The notes beneath the pieces are model-generated. The model searched no databases, was not told the origin of the DNA, and saw only the letters and a list, made by a program, of their open reading frames with translations. The position numbers and the translations under genes are program-made. A DNA stretch of 12,602 nt, from contig UZAE01001568.1 in the NCBI GenBank assembly GCA_900617975.1, positions 1-12,602 of the forward strand, written 5' to 3'. This document shows positions 1 to 10,200 of the stretch, in pieces. The stretch is from Rodentolepis nana. Lineage: Eukaryota > Platyhelminthes > Cestoda > Cyclophyllidea > Hymenolepididae. Positions within the stretch are counted from its first letter, which is position 1. Each line of letters begins with the position of its first letter.

Positions 1-277
1 TTTAGCTGATTTCGGGTTTCACAGAGGGAGGAACAACAAGGTGAGAAAAATTCGAGAAGGGGAACAGAAGAGTGGTTCACAGATGTAGAGGAGGCAGACA
101 GACACAAAAGTAGAGAAAGGATGAGATCAGCACTGTGAGAGTTGTGGAATATGTCATACAGTGGGGTGATGGTAGTTTGAAGTAATCAGACGTCAACTGC
201 AGGTTAATAGACTTTTTTGCCATATGAGTATACGTTGCCCAGGGTGCACCACGTGGAGGTAAGTCTATCGCACACCC
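1..277 (-). mobile_element. SINE-like repeat, copy A (3' end outside window)
   Basis: It aligns along its whole length with copy B at about 12026-12300, same orientation, roughly three quarters identical by eye. The best conserved part is 228-266, around TTGCCCAGGGTGCACCAC and GGAGGTAAGTCTAT. Homology ends in both copies at the same point, just after CGCA(C/CA)CCC, as expected for a full-length 5' end on the minus strand. About 50 bases present in copy B, and its A-rich tail, would lie before position 1. Confidence 0.8.
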
Positions 278-722
278 TGTTTTCAAACATATATGTGGGC
301 ATTGTGGAAAAAGGCAATAACGTGGATGAAATCAATAAACAGGCTTTCGTAAACAACGAATTCATGAGATTGATCTCTCTCCTCGATCTTGTCGATAACA
401 AAATGTTGGCGACAATAATTTTTGAGCTGGATGAGTATGGAAATAATGTGTACATTTATTGGGTAGGGCAGAGTGTTGTATGCTAACCTGCTCATTTGCT
501 GTAGAATTCAATCCTGTATCATAACTCTGGCCAACCGATTTTACTATGAAATGTAAATATTTTAAGCCATGGATTATGCCATTCTCTCATTTCTCAAAAT
601 GAAATGAGATTGTTTTAATATAACATTTGTGTCCTATTTCACGCCAGTATGACTTCTCTCAACTTATAAATGATATAAGAACTGTTGATGCAGGTCTGAC
701 CATCTTTATTTAAGAGGAATAC

Positions 723-765
723 TCGCTAGCATGAATCGATTACCTCGGAGATGTCTAGCTAGCGA
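723..765. repeat. Short inverted repeat
   Basis: TCGCTAGC at 723-730 and GCTAGCGA at 758-765 are perfect 8-bp arms around a 27-base spacer. A function is not apparent. Confidence 0.4.
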
Positions 766-892
766 TGGGATTTTCGGACTCCGCATGTTATGCGCTCAAG
801 ATTTGATATTAGGCTACCCTACTAACCAATATATGCTATATTGCATCCTATTATAGACTCACTAATGATGATTTCTCTCCCTCTGTCTTTAG

Positions 893-1254
893 CCAACAGA
901 TCGGGCAACGGAGCGCTGGGTTATTCTTTTGACATTATGACAGATGGCAGTGAGGCCTCTCTGAGTGCAGCTCTAATGGCCTCCCAATGGTCAGCCCACT
1001 CGGCCGCTCAGGCAGTACAAGCGGTGGCCGCAGCAACTACTCGTGGGGCTGGAACCCAACTGGCAAGGGCTCTGGTCAATGCGGGCAAAACCCCCAATAT
1101 GCCCAACTCAGCTCAAACCACAGCAGTATGTGCTCGAGCTGTGATTGCGGCTAACCAAGCTGCGCATGCGGCAACGGTAGCTGCGAGAGTTATTAGTAAT
1201 GCTATTGGAAATTTGGGAAAGAACATGTTGACTGTCTACGACGACGGTTTCTCA
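893..1254 (+). CDS. MTOR: TOR exon 1 of window (alanine-rich insertion)
   Basis: The acceptor is CTGTCTTTAG ending at 892 and the donor is TCA|GTGAGA at 1255. The exon starts with two bases of a split codon and ends on a codon boundary, matching the phase-0 start of the next exon at 2041. Thirty of its 120 complete codons are alanine, with Ser, Gln, Asn and Thr also frequent. The middle could form long helices. I see no mTOR counterpart, so membership of the gene rests on open frame, splice signals, phase and position. It would sit just before the HEAT helices matched by exon 2. Confidence 0.68.
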
Positions 1255-4200
1255 GTGAGACATTTTCAAATTTTAAAGTTTCTTTTTGTTATAATATTTG
1301 CATGCTTTGCTTACTGAAGTGGTTTCACGAGTTTGTGAATCCTGCTTCTATACACTTTGCATTTTGAAAATCATGTCAAAAATTAGCAGTTTCCATCGAA
1401 GTTAAGTTTCGTTGCGCTTTATTTTTTCCCACTTAAGTTCAGCGATTATTGTGTGACTTCTTTATATGTGAGTGAAAAATTACTGCGAATTGTTATTGGA
1501 GTACTCATGAAATTATATTCGCATTCGTTTCCCTTGGCAGAAAGCGTGGAAGGAATGAGAGATAGTTATCGTAACAACTTTTTCTCAATGTCACTAATAG
1601 GTATTGCATTGCAGTATTCAAATGCATTGACTTGTTCTGCACCAGTCAATCTGTTTTCATCTTAACCGTTTGAGCTCCGTTTCTGTCAGTTTTTATCACG
1701 CAGAATCTTATTTAATTGAGCGTCGACCTTTATTCATAAGTGCCAATATCCGTCAGTCACAGGCTCTCAGTTTTTCCTTCAACTATCTTTGGTATTCCCG
1801 TGTAGTTATTATTGGTAGCTGATAGGCTTTGTGCTCGGATCATTTAAGTAGCAATTCGTTGTTGAATAATTCCATTGAATGAAATGTATTTTCCAATTTT
1901 TGGCTTCAGCACTGCCGATTTTTTATCCTATGGGCTGTCTACCAATCTTCTAAACAGTTTAGACAAATAGTGATGGAAACGCAGGTGCCCCTTTTCTGAA
2001 ATCATTTTAATGCCTTAATTTCTTTCTTCATTTCCTATAGGCCACCCATTCCTCTGCCTTCAAAAACATGTCCCGTCTTGACGGTTGTGATTTAGATCTC
2101 CTTGTCGGTGATCCTGACGAAATTCTACCAGGCACAAATCAGGAATTCATTTCTGCAGCAGCAAGTCTAACAACCATTGATTACTCGACTGACATTCTCA
2201 CCAAGAATACCATCTCGGGCACTCTCGAGTCCCTTCGACCTGGTGAAATCACTAGCCTCTTGTCCACTGTTGACTCTCTTAAAACAGGTGGCACCTATGG
2301 TCGACGCATTGTAGAAAATGCGAATTCAATTTGGAGAGAGCCTAAGGGCTTTGTGGTTGCCCTCTTTTCAGCTCTTTCTCACATCTCTTCTGTGTGTCCA
2401 CACGCAGTGATTCACTTGATGGATGACCTTATTCCAATTCTTACCTACATGTTGCAAGATCCGACGTGTCATGCCAAACGATCGGTAAAGAAACTTTGTT
2501 TTTTTTTAGAATCTTGTTATAGATTGCAGCTTGGGCTTTCAGCGTGTTAGTTTCAAACACTGGCTATGTTGTCCGGCCTTATTTGAAGCACCCAGATCTG
2601 ATGGATTTTCTTTTTGGAATGCTCAGAAGAGTGGAATCGAAGAGTATTCAGTCAGAAGTAGGATCATTTAATGATAATGCATTAATTCATTAGATTGTCC
2701 GTCTACTCGGTCTCATTGGCGCTGTAGACCCATTCAAATTGAAAATCTCTACAGGAATCCATGACTATATCCAGGAGACGGATACTGCTGTCAGTCAGCA
2801 TGATATTGTTGAGTCGAGAGATGGTAAATTTTAAAGGCATTGCTTCTGCATATTTGATGGTATTTTCTTTTCTTTATTACTTTCTCTCTTATGTCTAAGC
2901 ATGCTTAGAAAAAAGGTGGGGTTAACGAGAGCTTTATAATTTCTAAGCAGGGTGCTAGTTGATATTGCTAATTGGTATTATTTGTCAGTGTTTCACTTGA
3001 ACTACAAGTTTCAGTAAGTTCCTTGTCGAGAATGTAACTAAATTATTAACTTCTTGCGTGACCTGGTCATTTGTTTTCACTAATGTTAATCACGCTTATT
3101 TAGGGAAAAAGCAAGTATTCTGATTGAAAGGGTTTAGTTAATTACTCACGTGAAAAAGTTATCATTCTTTGTGTCAATAAGGCTGAGGTTATCTTAGAAT
3201 GAAGATGAGTTCATTGCTACTGTCCAATTGAATGAAATCTATTTTCCCTTTTGCGTTGCTTCATTTTAACCCTCAACACATTTTTGTGATCCAATACTTG
3301 TGGGCTCTAATTTTTATTTGACGTCATGTCCTTTGACCCTCCGCTTCTACTCTGCTTATAAGTTTGTTCTTTTCTAGTTAATTTGTTTTTAAAGTTAAAT
3401 GTGATTTATGTCGACACTAATTCTTTCGACTTCAAAAACGACAACAACAACAACTCTTTGGAGAAAATAGAAGTCTCTTTCATTGCTCAAGATCCCGCAG
3501 ACTTGTTTACTTCTTCCTGCTGCTTTCGCAATCTGCTTTGATCTTCTGGCAAAATGCGGACCCTGGTTATGTGTATTTGTTAATTTCTGTCTTGGGACCT
3601 TTGATTTTGTCTATCGATTGTAGAAATTTTTGCTAATTAATATGCAGAATATGAATATGACTGAATACGTATGCACCATGGTTAGGTGTGTGCTAACACT
3701 CGTGGATAGAGTACAATTTTTATTTGGATTATCGTCATAACTTATTGTTCTAGATCTATTACTGTTTTTGGTCAGTATTTATTCATGCTTCATTTGTATT
3801 AATTCCACTTTCTATTCTCTTCCAGTTGATATTACCCAATCAGAATTACTAGTGAACATCTGTTGGGAGAACCGTGAGGAATTCTTTGCCGGTTACTCTC
3901 TTTCCGCTCTGATCAATATCCTACAAGAAACCAGAATGAGGGCTAATTGGGATCAGGTGGTACAGGTTATCGCCAATGTTCTTGAATCCTTCAATCAACG
4001 CTCCATTCCTTGCCTCCACCAAGTTATGTCCGAACTGTTTAAGTGTCTCCAGGGTCTTCATGAGAATAAGGTATGCTATTTCCCTTTCTTCCAATTACCC
4101 TTCTCTGTACATGTTTCGAAGGCGCTATAACATAGAAATAAATAGAACAAACTTGCTTTTATATTTTTTCACAACAAAAGGTAGTGAAGGGACTGTGAAC

Positions 4201-7200
4201 AAAGCAAGAGAATAGAGGACCTATTTATCAACTGATCAGTTGCTAAGGTTTGCGGATAGACTAATAAGTCATAGGAAAGCCCGAAACTCAAGTGGTACTA
4301 AGAATCGACAAGTTGCCTTTCTAGTCATGACTTATTTTTCTACATTAATAGCTCCAGGAAGCAATCACTTACCACATGGGTACCATAGTGCAGATAATTG
4401 GACCATTTGCGAAGGAATTTGTTAATGAAATTGTGGATACAATCACCACCTACTGGAACTATTCCTCTTCACCAATTGTACTGAATAATTGTATTCGACT
4501 GGCTATAGTAACTGCCAGGGCAATCAAAACTGATTTCCGCCCCTCTATCCCGCGTCTCATACCCTGCATTCTTCGAAGCCTTAAACAGGATATGATTGAT
4601 GAAAACTTGATAGCTGTAAGCCAAAATTTTCTCTTAATAGGAGTTCCTCTTTTCCTGACTAATTTGAGTTCTTTCCTTAGGTATGTAATCTAATAAGTGA
4701 TCTTGGTTCACTGTTAGATGGTCACTTGCATATCATCATGCCATCTTTGATGTCACTAGTCTCAAATCTTGATGAAGCAGCCTATGAGCACCTTCTGCAG
4801 ACAGCTGCTGAGGTAGGGGCCACTAAACTTGCCCAAACTGTCCCATCTGCAACTGTTTCTTCCTCTATGCCTGTTGCCGCTCCCCCGGGTTCGATTCCAG
4901 TTAGTCAACCAGCAGGATCGGTTATGCAAGCCCTCTCATCCAGTTGCAGTCCGGAATCTGTTGAAGTAATGAGTGCTGCTTCGCCTAACTTCCTTGATGA
5001 GAATTTCATGATGGGAACTCCCGTCGATGCTATATTTGGGGATCAAAGCAATACTACTATGAATAGTACCTTCCGATCATTACAAAGGGCTGCCATTGGA
5101 CCCATTATCCCAGGTAGTCTGCAGACTCGTTTAGCTGCTCTACATTGTATAGCGCAGATTACTGAGGTCCTCTGTGTGGAAACTCTTGCGATAAATATTG
5201 TTCAGCCCTTATGTCGTCTCTTGAATGCTCTCAACGAGCGCTCTATGAACGCGGTGGAAGCCAAGAGCAAATTACCTAATCCTAGCGTTGCTCTCAAGGC
5301 GCTTTATTCTCCTTCTATGGATGTAATTGCCAATCTGGCTCTTCAAATGGGTTCTGGTTTCAAGTTTATTCTGCCTGTTGTTGAAGTCACTCTAAAACTA
5401 GTCAATACACCTCATTTTAAATACGAGCAAGCTCTTGAAAAGGTAGGTAAAGTCCTTTCATCTGTTGATGCACCCTATTTTGCTAGGTTTATGAAGATGG
5501 TTACAGAAGACCAAATTTAAAAGTTGAGGGTCAAGCTATCCTGCATGACACTCATGCTAATTGTACTCGGAAAGCCGATCCTGAGAAACAGATCAAAAAC
5601 TTTACCCTCAATAGGCAAGTTTGCGAATATTAGGGGGGGGGGGGGGGAGTATTTAGACTGAAATTAACTTCTACGTCTTTTTTATCTGTTTTAGCCTAAA
5701 TCTACAAAGAGCATGGCAATCCTCGCGCTTGGGAAATCCAGAAGACTGGCACCTGTGGCTAAAAACGTTGAGTATTGCTCTTTTGCGAGAGTCACCTAGC
5801 CCAGCTATTCGGGCATGTTCACGACTAACTGCCATTGCTCCGCAGATTTCGCGACTTCTCTTCAATGCTTCCTTCATGAGTTGTTGGAAAGAGCTTCGAG
5901 ATGCTGAACAGGACGACTTAATTAATACGCTCGAATCGGTTCTTCGTCTTCCCTCGGCTGCAGCGCAATCGAGAGAAATTAGTCAGGTTATTCTCAACCT
6001 AGAGGAATTTATGGCTCATGCCGACAAGGTTAGTGCATTTCTTTTTGGGTTAGACTTTTGTTTCTATTCCTACTTATTGTTCGTGTACCTCCAAAGAACT
6101 ACAGCGATTGGAGTTTTTTGTTTGACTCTCCACTCTTCGTCACTTCTATCTTACTTATCTATCTAAGCACTTGTAATTGACGCAATATAACCGGTCTTAT
6201 TTATATGAGTTCTTTCGGGAGTGTGCAAGTAGTTCTCAGCAAGTTACAGACATTACCAACCCTACTGGTTAAATTTAATTACAGGATTTGGATTCCTTTT
6301 TGTGGCACCTCCAAGGTATCCCCTTCTGCCTATTTTCAGTTTAAAAAAGACACTTTCCCGCAACAGTCAAGAGTATGTGATTGCTTTTAGGTAGCACCGC
6401 TCTGAGACAGGCTATGAATAAAATTTGTTGAGTGGTTCAATTAATCTTTTCCTTTTAGTTTTCTACCAAGTCACCTCGTGTTCACCTTCCGTTGTCACTG
6501 AATTTGCTTGCTGAAAGGGCCATGAAGAACCGGGCTTTCGCAAAAGCCTTGCGTTACAAGGAGTTAGAATTCCTAGACGAAGTGGATAAACGGTCGGAAC
6601 CGAGTCCTGCAATTCTAGCCTCATTGTTGGCAATCTATGATAAGTTGCAGCTTTCTGAAGCCTCTAATGGGGTTCTACTCTATGCTACGAAGGACTCTCG
6701 AACGAGATTAGTAAGATTTTTCCTTTTACTACTGCCTTCCATTCGTTCAGTGATTTCAATTTGTATTTCTTATGTTTTGACTAGACTGATGAAGAGTTGT
6801 GGTACGAGAAGCTGCACAATTGGGATCGAGCCATTGCTTTATGTGATCGAAAGTTGGAAGATGAGAGAATAAGAGACAAGACCAAGCCAATTCTCTGCCG
6901 ATTGAGATGTTTGCATGCTCTTGGTGATTGGTAAGATTCTTTTAAATAATTAACTGTACCAATTTGTCAAACTTAATTATATTGTTTAGGGGATTAATAA
7001 GTGTGCTTTTTTCCATTTTAAACCAATTTTGTTCATCTGAGATTATTGTTGACCTTTTTCTAATGAATGGTAGGCAGTATTTACTCCCCTTCTTATATTT
7101 ATTTCAATCTATTATAAATGTTTAGTGCATATATATTCCTTTGACATTTACCAAGGTAAATATTCATGCTCAACGTATACTCTTAGTATTTATATATAGG

Positions 7201-10200
7201 TCTGTTTAATTAAAAATCGGGTCAAGAAGGATAGGCAAGCATTAAGGAGAGGTTTACGCGTTTTTTCTCTTACAATTCACGCATTTTGCCTTTCTATTCC
7301 AGTTCTTTTGTATATGTTCAGTGTAAGATATGAGCAAAACAGTTTGCATCAACTTGCATTAGAAGATGCGCTCTTTCACAATGGCCTCTAATCCCTAAAG
7401 CTGCATGGGACTTGAAAATGGCCATTTTTTCTTCATAGTAATACATCACTGGCCTACTGGCCCTTCTCCAATTGCATGATCGGTGTCTTGCATTCCAGTC
7501 CAACTGCAAAGTTTGAAGGAGCGATGTACGCGCCTGCATGCTTATTAAACAATTTGAGACTATCTCGGGGCGGGAATTATCCATCCTGTGGCGAAGTGTA
7601 GATTCTCTGTTCTTGATTCTTGTGTATTGGCCTCCTTTCGGTTCCATAATCTTATTTAATTGCAGGTGATTTTATCCAGACTCATGTTTTCGTGTATTGT
7701 CTAAGATTATTTATTTATTTATTTCAAATGACAGGCTTTGAGATATCATTAGCCCTTAAACTTTGACTTCAGTTTCCCCCAAGGGTGGGGGGGGGGTACA
7801 TACAATTCATGGAGGGGGTACATTTATAGCAGTTAATTAATAGCAATTCTGGTACATTTATAGCAGTTAATTAATAGCAATTCATTACCATTAGCCCTTA
7901 ATCTTTGACTTCAGCTTCCCCCAGAGTGGGGGGTTACATTTATAGAAGTTAATTAATAGCAGTTCCGTCGTCTTGCTTCCCAGTATCTCTGGCTTTCTAT
8001 GTAGCAGTTAATTAATAGCAATTCATTAGCTGTCTTCTTGCCTTTGGGTTTCCGTCGTTGTCCCTCTTCTTGCTTCCCAGTATCTCTGGCTTTCCGTCGT
8101 TGTCTCGTCTTGCTTCCCAGTATCTCTGGCTTTTTTTTGCTTCCCAGTATCTCTGGGTTTCCGTCGTTGTCTTTAGTGCTGGACACCAAATCAGGTGGGT
8201 CTTCTTCATTTTCTCCTGTGGGACACCGAATCAGGTGGGTCTTCTCCATTTCCTCTTGAAGGTTACATAGGGGGCATGTGGGTTGAGTGTATACTCCCAA
8301 GGCTACATAGGGGGCATGTGGGTTGAGTGTATACTCCCAATCCAGAGGGCATGTGGGTTGAGTGTATACTCCCAGTCTGTGAAATGTTTTGCCAAGCGTA
8401 TACTCCCAATCTGTGAAGGTGTTTTGCCAAGCAATCGTTAGGTTACATAGAGGGCATGTGGGTTGAGTGTATACTCCCAGGCTACATAGGGGGCATGTGG
8501 GTTGAGTGTATACTCCCAATCCAGAGGGCATGTGGGTTGAGTGTATACTCCCAGTCTGTGAAAGGGCATATGGGTTGAGTGTATACTCCCAATCTGTGAA
8601 GGGGGCATGTGGGTTGAGTGTATACTCCCAATCTGTGAAGGTCCATGTGGGTTGAGTGTATACTCCCAATCTGTGAAGGTGTACATGTGAGTTGAGTGTA
8701 TACTCCCAATCTGTGAAGGTGTTTATAGGCAATCGTGTTCGGTACGTAGTCTAAACTCATCAACGGTTGTCCAGTACGTAGTCTAAACTCAGCAACGGCT
8801 TCAATCGTGTCCGGTACTTGTCTAAAATTAAGTCCTTAGTTTTTTGGAATAGACTGTCAATGTCCTGAAGGTTTCCTTTTCGCATCTCCATAGCTCAGTT
8901 TTAGGTCCATTCTTAAAGTGTCGTAATTTCTACCTTCTTCCTTTTTTAATACTTTAAATTTGCACAACTCAGGTAACTGGATGTTAAATAATTTTCCCCG
9001 GAAAAAGATGAAGTAATATACTGCAGAACACTTCACCTTGCAATCGAATTTGTGTAGTTTCCTTATACCCCGGAGTATGCCTTCACAGTATGCAATTTGG
9101 TCGTAAAGTGATAGTATAAAAAGATTGAACACTTCACTAATATCTACTAACTTTTCTTTGATCGTACGTAGGAAACAATTGGATACTATGGCTTGGGAAC
9201 GCTGGAATAACTTGAGCGAAGGAGCACGTCAACAAGTGGCTCCAATAGCAGCCAGTGCAGCCATCACACTCGGTTCGTGGTCTCGTGCAGCTCACTACAC
9301 TTCCGCATTCTCCCCAGCAGACCACGAGGGTGGTTTCTATCGTGCTCTTCTTGCCCTCCATGACGGCAACTATGCAGCAGCTTTAGATGAAGTAGCCAAA
9401 GCTCGCTCAATCCTATCTGCTAATCTCATTCCTCTTACTACGGAGGGTTATCAGCGTACTTATCCCGTAAGCAAATCAAATCTTGGCTCTCTTCTCATCT
9501 TGGGCTATATCCGATTCTAAAGTACGCCTGTTTTCTGTAGGACCTAGTGGACGCTCAATTGCTCTCCGAAGTGGAGGAAGTAATTCAATACAAACTGATT
9601 CCTGAAAGACGCGCGGTTCTGCAAGATGCCTGGCATCAGAGGCTTATGGGTTGTCAATCGGTAGTTGAGGATTGGGGACGTATTGTCCAGCTACGCCGTC
9701 TTGTGCTCGATCCTAAGGAGAATATGAAGAGTTGTCTGCGTTATGCTGGCCTGTGTAGGAGATCGGGCCGTCTTGTGAGTGGCGTGATTTCAGTTCTTTG
9801 CATAACTGCTAAATACCGGCTCTGCTTTGATAATTATAACCACCTTTTTTTACAAGGGTCTTAATTCAGGCTCAGTCTTATCTTTCTTAGTCAAAGTCAA
9901 TTTGACCATATGCAGTACCTCGAGCAGGAAATGCGTATTTAATACAGAGGTGTTAAAGAGAAGAAAGGTTGTGGATGTTAGTAATCAATCGCACTGACTG
10001 ATATCGGTGTCTGTTATAATGCAAGAAGCCTTGTTTCGGCGTTTAAGGTGGGTATTGGAAAATACGCCATATTAGATTATTATTGACGGCGCCCTTATAA
10101 ACTGGTTGATTTGTATACATTTTCAACTTTGGTGCCCTGGGATGCTCTATTCTGTAATATGTGATTTTTTTTCGAAATTAAGCAGGTTGTGACGCTCATC

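Larger units (their letters stand above)
1..892 (+). other. Intron upstream of exon 1 (incomplete)
   Basis: Treated as intron because exon 1 begins with a split codon and an acceptor. It holds SINE-like copy A (1 to about 277). The remaining 600 bases show only short open frames and an 8-bp inverted repeat at 723-765. I found no TOR-like exon, but a short variable one could be missed. Confidence 0.6.
7710..8817 (-). mobile_element. Candidate composite retroposon built of tandem repeats
   Basis: The block is flanked by TTGTCTAAGATTA (7697-7709) and TTGTCTAAAATTA (8818-8830), 12 of 13 identical, a likely target-site duplication. At its left end are an (ATTT)n run and a segment like SINE copy B. 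On the minus strand this is a 3' end with an (AAAT)n tail. Minus-strand order: three short repeats with GTAGACT-type cores, a VNTR of 11 units, two 40-bp units, four units with a CCAGAGATACTGGG core, an AT-rich unit in four copies alternating with a C5/G5 hairpin segment, then the tail. No protein domain is seen, so it would be non-autonomous. One caution is that the right flank resembles the neighbouring short repeat, which also contains GTCTAAA. Confidence 0.55.
6931..9171 (+). other. TOR intron 11 (2,241 bp) hosting a composite repeat element
   Basis: GTAAGA to TACGTAG, splitting a conserved Trp codon. 6931-7300 is AT-rich with nothing recognised. 7318-7647 has a richer base composition and a 109-codon minus-strand open frame that I do not recognise. 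7710-8817 is the tandem-repeat mosaic. 8857-9132 holds a 91-codon minus-strand open frame, also unrecognised. These open frames may be relics of older insertions. Confidence 0.85.

Noticed and set aside
1..277. LTR or TRIM-type terminal repeats, with copies A and B bounding one 12-kb element
   Set aside because: Copy B has its own 11-bp flanking duplication, copies differ by about a quarter, and the DNA between them is a host gene.
217..486. 89-codon + strand open frame near the window start
   Set aside because: It begins inside SINE-like copy A, has no protein similarity and sits in an intron.
4726..5520. 264-codon open frame taken as a complete gene ending at 5520
   Set aside because: TOR similarity starts earlier at 4681. 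The last 26 codons come from reading through the 44-bp intron 7 in the wrong frame, so the TAA is not a real end.
6285..6315. Extra 31-base exon in intron 9
   Set aside because: It would shift the frame, and the conserved FAT sequence joins exons 9 and 10 directly.
6785..6800. CTGATGA core of a hammerhead ribozyme
   Set aside because: It lies in conserved TOR coding sequence and lacks the partner GAAA stem arrangement nearby. No such core was found in the SINE-like copies.
8261..8722. CRISPR array
   Set aside because: Units are joined head to tail with related linkers and have no unique spacers, and the window is clearly eukaryotic.
7953..8732. 259-codon minus-strand protein gene
   Set aside because: It lies entirely in tandem repeats that are stop-free in all minus frames, the peptide repeat changes frame between units, and no domain is present.
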